Shown here piece by piece: positions 45,414 to 57,239 of a stretch of DNA of 64,000 nucleotides; positions within the stretch are counted from its first letter, which is position 1, and the number at the start of each line of letters is the position of its first letter. The position numbers were made by a program, and so were the translations under genes. This DNA is from Dipteris shenzhenensis. Lineage: Eukaryota; Polypodiophyta; Polypodiopsida; Gleicheniales. Location of the stretch: NCBI GenBank assembly GCA_047967505.1, contig CM106541.1; one strand, written 5' to 3'. The notes below the pieces were generated by a model, which worked only from the letters and a program-made list of their open reading frames with translations, was not told the origin of the DNA and made no database searches.

Positions 45414-48400
45414 ATGTCTTCATCTTCAACAAGTAGCTCTAGTGAGGATAAATTCCTCTGTATCCACCATCGCGAAATGTGGTTGGAGCAAAAATTCAAA
45501 TGTATGTGTGATCGATGTCGAGGAAACATGTATCATACACGTAGAATTATACTCAATCACGTCTCAAAGTATGGAGAATGTGATGTGACTATAAACATGG
45601 TAAGTGTTAAAGAGTTAAGGTTGATTGAGATACCTATGGGTGTTTATGTGTTTGATATATGATCCTTTTTAAAATTTATATAGGATGCACTGCCACCCCC
45701 GCATATGTTGCCCTATGCTCGTCGTGAGGAGGAAAAGCATGGAGTGATGGTGATAGTAGCCCTCTACCATTACCTCATGAGGCCGTGGAGGAGGAGGTGT
45801 TTGATGATATGGTGCGGGATTTATATGTCCATCAATCCTCAAGTAGGGATGATAGCATGGAGCAGGATGATCTTTTTACTGGAGCATCAACTCCACTTTT
45901 TGAGGGGTGCGAATTCTCTATTCTACGTGCCTTCCTTGAGTTACTAAACTTGTAGACCTGGAGCAACTCGAATGCTTTTTCGCATTTATGGTCTTCACGT
46001 AAAGGCTGTTGTGTCAAATGCTTCCAAGGGAGAATAAATTACTGACCTCAAGAGATATGGCAAGGCAACATCTAACCTCTCTTGGAGAATTAGTTTACAA
46101 GCGCATCCATGCATGCGTCAATGATTGCATTCTGTTTCGTGGACCACATAAGGATGCAAGAGAGTTTCCTACTTGTGGAGAGGCAAGATATAGAGCAGAT
46201 CTCAAAACTTTGGATGTGCGTTGTAAGGTTTTGCGATATTTTCCCATAATCCCTCGCATCCAACATATGTGCAAGTGCAAATCCATTGCAGAGCTCATGT
46301 CATGGCATTCCTCCCATTGATCCATGACTGGTGATCCATGACTGGGCAAGTGGAGAACTCCCGTAGACACTCCTACGTGGAAGCATATTGAAGACACATG
46401 GCCAAGCTTCAAGGAAGAACCTAGGAACTTGAGACTTGGATTGGGTATGGATAGTGTGAACCCATTTGGTCTCAAAAGCACCTCTTACAGTGTATGGCTA
46501 GTGATATTGGTGAATTATAATCTTCCACCCTCTATGGCAATTAAGAAAGGACATGTTATGTTATCCCTTCTAATTCTAGGCAAACATAGAGTCAAAAATC
46601 TAGATGTTTATTTGGAGCTTTTGATTGATGAGCTGGAGATACTTTGGAGAGGTATCGAGGTGCATGATGCCTCCCTCGTCACGAGACTTCAACTACAAAG
46701 AAGTCTTGATGTGGACGATGCATGACTTCTTAGGCTATGGCGAGTGTTCAGGTAAGCATTGAACTTTTAATTATGAGTTGGCAATCAATGTGGCACCCTG
46801 AACCCACCTTGAACTCTTAATTGCGTCTACTAGTCAGGTCTCACTACATCAGGTTACCATGCATGTCCTGTTTGTGGTCCTTTGCTAGTTACCTCACAGG
46901 CAAATGCATTGAATAAGGTCATCTATGAGAATCACCATCGATTTCTCCCACCTGATCATCTTAGATATGTCGCCCCTTGGAATGAATTCCCCCCATATTC
47001 ACTCACTCCAGGAGATTGGATGAGAATTTAGGATGGTTCCACGATGACTTCACCACTTGCCATGAGCCGATAAGGGTTTGTAACTACTGTGTGCTATATT
47101 GAATGGAAATAAAGATTGCACACTAGCACCAGCTTTTGTTTAGATACTCCATCTTTTATCGACTACCATGTTGGTCCCACCTCAAGATCAATTAGTTGCT
47201 TGATTGGATGCATATCTTCAAGAATGTGGCCTCGGGGGGGTCACTCATCATATGTAACCCTATCATGTGAGTTCAACAAAAGGATATTTTTTATTTCTAA
47301 AATTTGCAGAAATAAATATACATAAGGGACTATTTTAAATAGTTTTGGAAAAAATTTACAGATTTGTATAGAAAAGGGGTACATTTTATTAATGAAAAAA
47401 TTACATATAAGGGATTTTAAATATAGGCCTTGAACGCACGTGATATAGAGGGTTTATGCATAGTGACCCCCCCGAGAATGTGGCCTCTACCATTTGGGAA
47501 CATTTGAATGGCACACGAGATTTCGCAGGCATAAGGGAGGATCTATGCATCACAGGGAGGATGCATGAAGCTTGGCCACAAGAGAGGCCAAATGGGCGTG
47601 TCTTTTTACCTCGTGCACCGTGGAGGTTATCAAAGCTAGAGATGGTGGCGGTGAAGTGAGCTATCACTACAATTCATACTCCCACTGGATGCATGAGGTG
47701 TTTGAAGGGGGCCTTCCCAAAGAGAAAGAAAAGATGTGTAGAGCAATTATATGCCTTGAAATCTCATGATCAAGATACTCAAAGTAAGTATTTGATATGC
47801 ATAATATCTTTTTCCTTCAAAATATGTGAGTGAATTAGAAGCAACTAATCAACCATTCCTTGCATGTTCAGTTCATACTACCTACTAGCATTTCTTGTAG
47901 TACATTGAAGGATGTGAGGGATAGTATTTACAAGATGGTCGAGCTTGTGAGGTACTTTACAGGATACAAAATTTGAAGCGTATCAATGCTCCAAGAAAGG
48001 TTTTCATATTGCTAATATGGTGCACTTTTTCCTTTTTAGGTATGTGAGCTCAAAGGAAATAGATCCCACCACGCTTGAGAATGCTTGAGTTATGTTAGTG
48101 GAGGTGGTTTGTTGAGTGGAGGAGACATTTCCACATTATATTCTCACAAGCCGACATCTCATAGTGCATTTGGTGGATGAGATTGCTATGTGCGGTACTG
48201 CACATGCATGATGGTTGTTCTGCCTTGAGCATTTCATGAGGACCTGGAAGGGTTTTGTGAAACAAAATGCAAGGCCCGAAGGTAGCATGGCCAAGGGTTG
48301 CTTGGTACAAGAGTCACTTGTATATATTTCTGAGTTTCTTGTTCATGTGGATAGCTCTCTCCCATGACTATGGAGAGATGATAAAGACCTAAGGATGATC

Positions 48401-48915
48401 TCTATTGTGCCTCAAGGGAAAGGGTGGAGCAAAGTAATAGACACAGAGTTGCTTAATAATATCGACCTCTATTGCATGCTTAATAGTGATGTAATCAAAA
48501 TATGGGTGACAAGATATGAGGATGCAAAGGCAAGAAGACAAGCAGAAAGGGCCCTCTTTTGTACACACCACGGATCTCATGTGCCATACCCTCAGCATCT
48601 AAGAGCACTTCCAAAGGATATTCATATGGATTGGCTACTTGATGAAATGGAGAGAGCAGAGAGAGGAGAGGGGATGCATATCACAATGGAAGAATGGGAG
48701 TGTGCTGGGGGATGCATGAGCAAGGTCGGTATATAGAATGTTATGCATAATTAAGTTAGGAGCTTTTAACAATTTAGATTGCTTATTTAATTGATTTTTT
48801 CTTGGTGTAGTGTACTATGTTCAATGCTATATGGTGTGAGGGCAAGCATTTTCGAACACAACAGATTGATGATAAGAGAAACACACAAGATTGCGGCATC
48901 ATTGCTAGCTTTGAG
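45414..48915 (+). pseudogene. CACTA transposase gene of copy D, broken and truncated
   Basis: ATG at 45414; CDRC pair; QSSSRDDSMEQDDLF near 45,835 preserves codons lost in A. tnp2 core with GMDSVNPFG (46,445), HIFKNV (47,215), DUF4218 (48,040-48,730) and the first 90 bases of DUF4216. The MITE at 47,231-47,476 splits it, and the frame is also broken by TGA in DUF4218 (48,086, 48,211), TGA after SSLP (48,365) and small indels. It ends at 48,915 inside IASFE. Confidence 0.8.
47231..47476 (-). mobile_element. hAT-like MITE, copy 2, inverted
   Basis: Same 246-bp family as 35,579-35,825 in the other direction, with TIR CTCGGGGGGGTCACT at both ends and a perfect 8-bp duplication AATGTGGC (47223-47230, 47477-47484). 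It interrupts tnp2 of copy D between HIFKN and the following codons. Confidence 0.9.
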
Positions 48916-49560
48916 ACTTCTTATACTTTCCCAAAATAGCAGACTTGAAAATTTTGAAAATAGATGTGTAAGCTTCACGACTTACACCGGAAGTATCACA
49001 AGCTATAAGCATCTCCTTTGCATCCACAATATCCTTGAAGTCCTTCATCACCTCCTCAGCAACTTGCACATGTAGGCACTTGTGTCTTGGGTCCCTTAGT
49101 ATCCCAATGACATCGCTTGACTTCAATAAACTAGCTAGAGCATATGAACAGTCAATATCATCCCCATCCATTCTTCCCATCACATCTTCCATGAAGTTCC
49201 TAAAGAAGAACACAATAAAAACGTAGTCACAAACATTGTAGCACAAAAGAGTGTAATCTCATTGGAACATTTGATAACTAACCTTGTAGCCCGGACTCTT
49301 CTCTTTCTAGCACCACCAGTGGGTGCCAATGCATCCATGTTATGTAAGTACCTTCTTTTCCTCTCCTTCAATCCCAAAGGTGTTTTTTTCATCTTTTGCA
49401 CTCGTTCTTCTGCCTTCTCTCGTTCCTTCTCTACAGCTCATCGAACTTGATTGTATATAGATCTTTTCAAGCTTTTTTAGACTCAGCTAGCTTACAGAGT
49501 GACTCTTCTAATTTATATCGCTCCAAGTCCACTATAAGGCATAGGTCTTTTTTTGATGAA
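48916..49560 (-). pseudogene. Unknown gene fragment, two exons
   Basis: The minus strand reads a coiled-coil-like part (DLERYKLEESLCKLAESKKA), then EKEREKAEERVQKMKK and a basic segment ARKRRVRAT up to a GT donor near 49,283, and after an acceptor (TTCTTTAG at 49,200) an exon with VMGRMDGDDIDCSYALASLL, LRDPRHKCLHVQVAEEVM and ACDTSGVSREAYTSIFKIF. It has stops in the first part and ends at the join with copy D. I do not recognise the family. It may be part of the family-2 element or a captured host gene. Confidence 0.4.
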
Positions 49561-49599
49561 AATACTGATGCTTTTTACATTAATTGTTTTTTTAAACAG

Positions 49600-49780
49600 G
49601 CGCAAATGCCGTTATTAAAGTCGTTAAAAGTGTCGGAAAAGAATGGTCGCTATAAAGCATCGCTATATAGCGACATTGATAAACGTCGCTATATAGTGAC
49701 ACTGATAATCGTCGCTATATAGCGATGCTAGTAAATGTCACTATATAGCGACGATTAATAGAACTTAAAAAAAAGCATTA
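49600..49780. repeat. Subterminal array of a family-2 CACTA element (F)
   Basis: GTCGCTATATAGCGAC-type words occur about six times, the same word as next to the CACTACTACA end at 60,284. The terminus itself is not recognisable to the left. Confidence 0.75.
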
Positions 49781-50066
49781 GTGGGGCTAAACAGGGCCAT
49801 AGCAAGCCCTGTTTTGCCCCACTAATGTTTTTTTTTTTTGTAATTACAAAAAAAAGTTTTTTATTACAAATTTCCCTTGCGAAAAGGGTGATACAAAATC
49901 GCTCAAATGAAATGATCGAGCAACAAAAGCATATACATGTCGAACATATACAACATTGTTTGTTACAAAATTACCCTTTCGAAAAGGGTGATACAAAATT
50001 GCTCAAAGGAGCAGATATACAAAATGACATACATGGCAAAGTACATGCAAACTACTACTACTACTA
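49781..50066. other. 3' flank of the TNPA-like gene of F
   Basis: A long poly-T/A stretch, an inverted pair AGTGGGGCTAAACAGGGC / GCCCTGTTTTGCCCCACT (49,780 and 49,807) forming a hairpin, and a direct repeat CGAAAAGGGTGATACAAAAT (49,877 and 49,980). Confidence 0.6.
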
Positions 50067-50709
50067 CTACTCATTCGAATCGTCCTCGTCCTCGTCTTGT
50101 TGGCCTGATCCTTGGTCCTCATGAGCTGTACCTTCTCCCTGATCCTCATCACGTGCATTTGATCCCTAGCCCTGGTGATCGCTCACCTCCGGTGATGGGA
50201 TGCTCGAGCTTTGACCCTAAGAGTGAACCATATAAATTGAAAATTAGATTGGAACTTAAAGAATACAACAATTTAAAAAGTGAGATTACAAGTAGGAGTA
50301 GACTTATACCGTGTGAGCAACCAGCTCAGCCCAATTGATTGTCGATCCCATTGCCTCTTACTCAATAAACCACAACTTTGTTCCTATGCGAAACGCGCAT
50401 CGCGTCTCTGCATCTGTAGGAAGATGACCCATCGCAGCTTACTATGGATCCAATTTACAAGAGTTAGAGTTAGATAAAGTGCATGTAATATGTAGTAAAA
50501 CAAATGGAACAATATATTAAATGAGAAGAAGTAGACTTACCATGGTTGCCTCGAACACCAACCGTCCGCCTGCACCAAAGTGTGAAGTAACTACGATGTC
50601 CAGCCATCTCTTCGCAGCCCTCCTCTGACCCTCGAACATTTCGGGATGGTCCCTATTCTGCTTCTTGAAGAACTTCCAATCAGCTTTGTCTGCCCAGTTG
50701 GGTTTATCC

Positions 50710-51442
50710 TGTTGGATATCAATGCTCCACTCTCATGTAACTATGCCGGAACTAGCTAGCTCTACTTGTAAGCCCCCCCATATGAGGAGAAGGCATTTGA
50801 GTAGCTCGGTTATCTGGTAGGTCCTGGTTTGGACACCAGATGGGGGCCATGTGTGGCCTAATGGCTGGACGGCTTCAGATAGAGTTGGCACACTGCCAAC
50901 TAGGCTACATGCAAGTGCACGAAGGCATCCCTTGACTGACCGCACTGAGGATAGACGGAGCATTTCCTGGGGCAGCCCACTCTCGGGTTGCGGGGCCCGT
51001 TTGGAGCCTCAGATGATCCCGGATGGCTCTGGGCCGAACAGTGAACTGTAGGTCAGTTGCTCTGGTTTGTGCATCAGTTCTATCGTATGGTCAATGGCCT
51101 ATTTTGGGACCGACCCCCATTCGACCATTTTGGGCGGACTGGGTCGGTCACCCAATTGAGCCTAACCGACTACAACTGGTGGCTATATAAGAGCAAGCCC
51201 ATGAAGTCCATTTCATCACTGGCTACAGCAACCCTGATTCCTTAGCATCCAGCCTCCGTTTCTACTGTTTCTAGCATGCCATCGAAGCTTCTTTCACAGG
51301 AGCGCACGGTTCGGAGGCAGCGCCATCTATTGTATCAGTTCTACGGTAATCAAATTTTTGATTCTCCATACTATCTTGTTTTCTCTCTTGCATACGAGAT
51401 CCTATTATCTATTGAGCATAGACATTGTATTATTTTCTTACA
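50710..51442 (+). repeat. 5' LTR of the copia element
   Basis: Contains GGCTATATAAGAGC (51,180), a good TATA box, so transcription probably starts shortly after. Ends ..TTTTCTTACA at the primer-binding site. Confidence 0.9.
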
Positions 51443-51454
51443 TGGTATCAGAGC
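51443..51454 (+). other. Primer-binding site TGGTATCAGAGC
   Basis: Complementary to the 3' end of initiator tRNA-Met, the usual primer of plant copia elements, directly after the LTR. Confidence 0.9.
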
Positions 51455-51512
51455 GTGGACTCTAGTAAGAAGATTTGGTAGTGTGTTTCTATTTGCAAGC
51501 AGATTGTGAGAG

Positions 51513-52290
51513 ATGGCCCAGCCCGCAAGACTGCGAATCCTACCGTTCAGCGAAAGCAGAAAGTTGGACGGCTCTAACTATCCACTCTGGAAGTTCAAGA
51601 TGAAGACCATGCCAAGTGCATACGAGCTTTGGAACACTGCTACTGGGGTGGACATGAGGCCGGGCCGGATCCAGCCAATGCAGGACAACAGATAGTACCA
51701 ATTGCGGATGAGATTCTTGCGTGGAAAAAAAGAAATGCAGATGCATTGTGTTCTATTGTCTACAGTGTTAGTGATTCCATCATGGCATTAATTCAACATG
51801 TCACCACAGCGGAGGAGGCATGGACTGTCTTGAAAAATCAATGTGAGACCACGAATCAGAAGCGGATTAAAAATCTGGAGTTTCAACTCGCGAATGAGAA
51901 GTTGTCTATGTCTGAAGCAGTAGAGAAGTTCATCACCAGGGTAAAGAAATTGCGCGATCAGATGGCTACGATTGGCATCACCATCACCAGTGAGAATCTA
52001 GCACGAAGGTGCATACAGATTCTCCCACCAAAGTATGACGGTCTTGTTACAGCACTGAATACGAAGAAAAGAAATCCGCCCCTCAACTTTGAGGATTTCA
52101 ACGCGATGCTTCTGGAGGAGGAGATGCGTCAAAAGACGAGGACTGGAGAAGATTCGGCTTTGTGGACCGGATCAAAGAAAGGTAAGGGTAAGGACTCTGG
52201 TAATCCATCTTCTTCTTCTTCTGATTCTATTGCAACAAGGCAAGGTACAAGCAGAATGAGTGCCGAAAGAAGATTGTAGATGAGAAGAAC
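51513..52290 (+). pseudogene. copia gag region
   Basis: Begins MAQPARLRILPFSESRKLDG; the frame changes near 51,650, then a UBN2/gag-polypeptide type domain follows (LIQHVTTAEEAWTVL, LPPKYDGLVTALN). A zinc-knuckle remnant with CYYCNKARYKQNEC is readable near 52,230 in another frame. It would have formed the RNA-binding shell; the frameshift breaks it. Confidence 0.8.
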
Positions 52291-55200
52291 GGAGTAAAGA
52301 AAGAGTCCAGCAATAGCGTGCAAGCAGCACCAATAGAGCTGTTCGTAGCAATTGAGGAGACTTGCATAGAGGCAGTTCATGTACCTACGGATCAACCTTG
52401 GATCATTGACAATGGTGCATCGCGCCACATGACCAGTCGGAAGGATTAGTATACCTCTCTACAACCGCTAGGGAATGACATCCTCGTAGCAGTCGGCAAT
52501 GATGCAAAATGTCCAGCAAAAGGAAAAGGTACGATTGCTCTCAAGTCAAATGGAGTTGTAAAATAGTTGTCCGATGTTCTTTATGTGCGAAATATCAAGA
52601 GGAACTTGTTGTCCGTTTCTGTGATCATGGATCGGGACCTCAAAGTTCAATTTGATAAGAATGGTGCACAGATCCTGGATCTTCAAGGAAAGGTCGTTGG
52701 TAAAGGTACATAGCGCAACAACATTTACAAACTCTTAGCTTTCAGTGCTCGAGCAGATGTGAAGAACACTAAATTGTGGCATTAGAGGTTTGGTCATCTA
52801 AACCTTAGTTCTTTGAAGGAGAAGCATAAAAGTGGAATGATTGTAGACCTACTAGAAATTTTGGATCTGCCCGATGTATGTGAAGCTTGCATGATGGGCA
52901 AGCAGCATCGGCATCCCTTTCCTAAAGAGGCCAGTAGGGCAAAGGCTCCTCTAGTGCTCATTCACACGGACCTCTGCAAAAAGATGGAGATGGAAGCTTT
53001 GGGTGGTTCCTACTACTTCATGATGCTGATCGACGACTATAGTAGAAGGATATGGATATACTTCCTGAAGACTAAAGACAAGGATTTTAGAGGTTCAAGG
53101 AATGGCATGTAATGGTTGAGAAAGAAACGGGGAGGAAGGTGAAGAAGTTGAGATCAGACAGAGATGGAGAGTTCACATCAATTGAATTCGAAAGTTACTG
53201 CAAAAGTCACATAATCAAGAGGCAAAAACCCCCGCCACATACATCACAGCAAAATGGAGTAGCAGAACACAAGATGCACATCATTTGCAAAATGGGCTGA
53301 AGTATGATGAAAGGGAAAGATTTGCCAAAGACTTTCTGGGCTGAAGCATGTAATACTGCAGTTTACATCCTGAATTGTAGCTACACGAAGGCTATGAATG
53401 GGATGACTCCACTGTAAGCCTTTTCTGGTAAGAAACCTTCAGCTACACATTTCATAGTTTTTGGATGTGACTGTTTTGTGCCTGTCCCTGATGCTACCAG
53501 GACCAAATGGGAACCGAAGAGCTGGAAGTGTATTTTCTTGGGCTACAGTGAAGAGGCGAAGGGTTACCATCTCTATAACCCTGTTATAATTGAGAAGGTA
53601 ATTGTAAGTCACAATGTGGTCTTCTCAGAACAGCCGCATCAATTAGAGGAGGATGCTTCCTTCCCAGACAACCAGGACCAGGATATCCATCCAGTACTGC
53701 CACCAATAGCAGACCGAACTCCCCCAACGGTGCTTGGGAGGATTCAAGACAAAGAAAATGAAGAAGAGCCTATAGAACCACAATGGCAATGGCCATTCTT
53801 GAAGTGGGTAAAGCAGCTTTTGGATGGCAGAGAACCTCCAGCCATTGAGGAGGAACCATCCGAACACCGCCAGTCCAAGAGATTAGAGGAGCAAAGAAGG
53901 GCACAAGAACACTTGGTCAACTATGCTTTGATGACAGAAGTGATCCATGCTGATGAACCCAAGTGTCTTGAAGAGGCACAAGGCGATGATAGGTGGATGG
54001 AGGCTATGCAGTGGGAGTATGGCTCCATAATGAAGAAGTGACACTTGGGACCTTATGGATCAACCACCAAAACGCAAGGTAATTGGAACCAAGTGGGTGT
54101 ACAAGACCAAGTACAAGTCCGACAGCACATTGGATAAGTACAAGGCTCGGCTCATGGCAAAAGGATTTGCACAAGTACATGGTTTTGATTGTCAAGATAC
54201 TTTTGCTCCCATAGCTTGACTAACCACAATTCGCAGTGTTTTGGCTTTAGCTGCACAGGGAAGTTGGCTGGTGTTTCAGATGGATGTGAAATCCGCCTTT
54301 CTAAATGGAGATCTCAAGGAGGAGATATACGTGGAACAACCACCAGGTTTTGAGATCCCCAGTTCAGAAGGTAAAGTTTGCAAACTAAAGAAGGCAGTTT
54401 ATCGACTGGAACAGGCCCCATGAGCATGGTACCAGTGAATTGATGCCTACTTTTTGCAAAACGGGTTTAAGAGGAGCCCATTTGATGCAAATTTGTATAT
54501 CTTCAGAGAAGGAGGTAGGTGTATGATCGCGGTCCTTTATGTGGACGACCTTGTCATAACAGGGAACCATGAAGAGAAGATCTCGCAGACGAAGCATTTG
54601 CTAGAAAGAGAGTTTGAAATGACAGACTTTGGACTGATGCATTTTTGTTTGGGGATTGAAGGTTGGCAGGAGTCGAAAGAGATCTTCATTTCACAGCTGA
54701 AGTTTGGCATGGCTGAGTGCAAGACAGTTGGCACCCCTATGGAGGTTGACGCGAAGCTCTCAAATGAGGATTCATCACCACTGGTGGACGAAGCGAAGTA
54801 CAGAAGGCATGTGGGCAGCTTGATTTACCTGTGCAACACACGGTCGGACATCAGTTTTGTGACTGGTGTACTAAGCAGGTTTTCCAATATGCCCCGAGAG
54901 AACCATTGGAGGGCAGGGATGCAGGTGTTGAAATACATCAAAGGCACACTTGATTATGGCATCATCTATACCAAGGGCAACATTTTGACTGGATTCTGTG
55001 ACTCGGATTGGGCAGGAGACATGGACAGCAGGAGATCAGTGACAGGGTACTATTTCTCACTTAGATATGGAGTTGTGTCATGGGCTAGCAAGAAGCAACC
55101 CACAGTTGCTCTTTCTTCTACCGAGGCCGAGTACAAATCTTCATGCTTTGCTTCTTGCAAGGCAGTGTGGTTGAGGAGGATTTTGGGGGACATGGGTGCA

Positions 55201-55450
55201 GTGCAGAACAAGCCTATGCAGTTATCATGTGACAATTAGAGTTGCATGGCGATTGCAAAGAACCCGGTGTTCCACGCTCGCACAAAACACATTGAGATTC
55301 AATATCACTTTGTATGTGAGCTCATCATGGATGGAGAGGTCGACTTGGTGTATTGTCCGATTACAGAGAATGCTGTAGACATCTTCGCAAAGGCTCTTGG
55401 AAGAGACTTGCTGGAGAGGCATCTTCATTGACTTGGCATTGGGTCGAAAA
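52290..55450 (+). pseudogene. copia pol region (protease, integrase, RT, RNase H)
   Basis: Protease motif reads WIIDNGAS (52,400) where the family has Ser or Thr after Asp. GAG-pre-integrase and integrase follow (52,780-53,300) with the D, D and E landmarks HTDLC, DDYSRR and NGVAEH. RT shows MDVKSAFLNGDLKEEIY (54,280) and YVDDL (54,540); RNase H shows ADIFAKAL-like VDIFAKAL near 55,376. More than ten in-frame stops interrupt it, most TAG, and a short deletion removes codons near 54,700. Not functional. Confidence 0.88.
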
Positions 55451-55469
55451 AGTAAGTTCACTTGCAGGT

Positions 55470-55485
55470 GGAGATTGAGGGGGGG
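55470..55485 (+). other. Polypurine tract of the copia element
   Basis: GGAGATTGAGGGGGGG immediately before the 3' LTR. Confidence 0.85.
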
Positions 55486-56219
55486 TGTTAGATATCAATA
55501 CTCCACTCTCGTGTAACTACACAGGAACCAGCTAACTCTACTTGTAAGCCCCCCATTTGAGGAGAAGGCATTTGAGTAGCTTGGTTATCTGGTAGGTCCC
55601 TGGTTTGGATACCAAAAGGGGGCCATGTGTGGCCTGATGGTTGGATGGCTTCAAATAGAGTTGGCACACCACCAACTAGGCTACATGCAAGTGCAGGAAG
55701 GCATCCCTTGACTGCTGACTGCACTGAGGATAGATGGAGCATTTTTGAGGCAGCCCAACTCTCAGGTTGCGGGGCCCGTTTGGAGCCTCAGATGATCTTG
55801 GATGGCTCTGGGCCAAACGGTGACCATAGGTCAGTTGCTCTGTTTTGTGCACCAGTTCTATCGTATGGTCAGTGCCTATTTTGGGACCGACCCCCAGTCG
55901 ACCGTTTTGGGCGGACTGGGTTGGTCACCCAATTGAGCCTAACTGACTAGAGTGGTGGCTATATAAGAGCAAGCCCTTGAAGCCCATTTCGTCACTGGCT
56001 ATAGCAACCCTGATTCCTTAGCATCTAGCCTCCGTCTTCTACTGTTTCCAACATGCCATCGAAGCTTCTTTCATAGGAGCGCACGGTTTGGAGACAGCGC
56101 CATCTATTGTATCAATTCTATAGTAATCAAATTTTTTATTCTCCATACTATCTTGTTTTCTCTCTTGCGTACGAGATCCTATTATCTGTTAAGCACAGAC
56201 GTTGTATTATTTTCTTACA
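55486..56219 (+). repeat. 3' LTR of the copia element
   Basis: Same length and ends as the 5' LTR; many differences are C/T or G/A. Confidence 0.9.
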
Positions 56220-57239
56220 TAGCCATCCCCTTTGCGATGGAAGTACGTAAGGTTGATCTACAATGCTTCAAGACCAAACCCATGCGCTCTCGCATATAAT
56301 TCTCATTAAACTCCCAATTTGGCGGGTTAGGGTATTTTTGTTTTAATTCGACGATGACCGCCTACTTCTTTTGGTCATCTTGATACCGCCAATCGGTAGC
56401 AATGCCACTCTTGAAGTGATGGCTCATCAACTACCTCATGGTGGCCATCACTACTTTGCCCTTTCTATCTTCTATTATCTCTCCGGCAGTCACGATTTGA
56501 TAGGAGAGATCCTCGATTGAGTAAGGAGGACTGATGGTAGTGGCAGAGTCAGAAGGAGTGGAAGCTGTGCGAGCACTTCCGGAGCGAGGAGTAATAGTGG
56601 GAGTAGGAGAGGGCAAGGGACCCGATTGATACTGTGTCTCCAAACCAAGTGGAGACCTGTAGGGATGTGAGTGTGCTGACTCGTCTACATCTCCCGAGTC
56701 ACCACAACATAAGCGGCCCCTCCTACTCTTCCTTCCCTTATGAGAGGCATGCATAGGTGATGACCCCTCGGTTGAAGGGGCACGAGGGGACGGCTGGGCA
56801 GTAGGTCCAGTCGTCGGTGTAGGGGATGGAATTGCTGAGGTCCTCTGAGATAGTAGAGAGAAGAATCTTGCTGCCTCCTCATCAGTCATCTACGCTACAA
56901 ACTCGTCGAGACTCCCGATAAAGCCATGCACGACTAGCAAAGGAGTTCCCCGAGGGGTAGTAGTAGTGCTACGTTCGAGAGGAGTCGGACCAGGGGTAGT
57001 CGCAGTGCTAGGTCCAAGAGGAGTCGGACCAGGGGTAGTCACAGTGCTACGTCTAAGAGGAGTCGGACGAGGCGTAGTCCCCTCAGGTGTCGCATGAGAG
57101 GAATCAAAGTCCTTTGGAGCATAGAGATCGTGATGTCTCCTCCTGCGAGGCTGTCCGTACTCGTCGGACATGCGACGTGATCCCATGTCTAACATAGACA
57201 CAAACACGAAAACAAAAAACAAAAAACAAACATAAAGCA

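Larger units (their letters stand above)
33970..48915 (+). mobile_element. Old CACTA copy D (family 1), split by a ~9.3-kb nested block
   Basis: The left part (33,970-35,412) has a worn 5' end (ACCCATATACATGCACACAG), subterminal words and the TNPA-like gene. The right part (about 44,720-48,915) has the divergent spacer and tnp2. The intervening block (about 35,413-44,720) is absent from copy A at this point. The exact 5' terminus and the whole 3' end are lost; at 48,915 the DUF4216 frame switches to unrelated sequence. Many stops and small indels make it older than C. Confidence 0.7.
50710..56219 (+). mobile_element. Ty1-copia retrotransposon, both LTRs, degraded
   Basis: LTRs of 733 and 734 bp, each beginning TGTT(G/A)GATATC and ending TTACA, frame gag-pol in copia order (protease, integrase, RT, RNase H). 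The flanking 5 bp are TATCC and TAGCC, a target duplication with one change. It lies inside the TNPA-like gene of F. LTRs differ at many sites and pol has many stops, so it is old and inactive. Confidence 0.93.
50067..57186 (-). pseudogene. TNPA-like gene of family-2 CACTA F, split by the copia element
   Basis: Start at 57186 (MGSRRMSDEYG). The first part repeats TTPGPTPL; TAG at 56,890 precedes MTDEEAARFFSLLSQ, then a Ser/Pro-rich stretch. The central domain KYPNPPNWEF...LKHCRSTLRTSIAKG stops at the copia insertion (56,219) and continues beyond it (50,709) with WADKADWKFFKK, GQRRAAKRWLD and SHFGAGGRLVFEAT, parallel to RYPNPPNRQF and HFGVGGVESWEAQF of family 1. Later exons end in an acidic tail DEDEDDSNE at 50,067. 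Further stops at 56,452 and near 56,370. Low identity to family 1 makes it a separate family. Confidence 0.65.

Noticed and set aside
49781-49830. Hairpin AGTGGGGCTAAACAGGGC as a bacterial-type terminator
   Set aside because: Stem and T run look like one, but the context is a plant nuclear transposon; at most a transcript-end structure.
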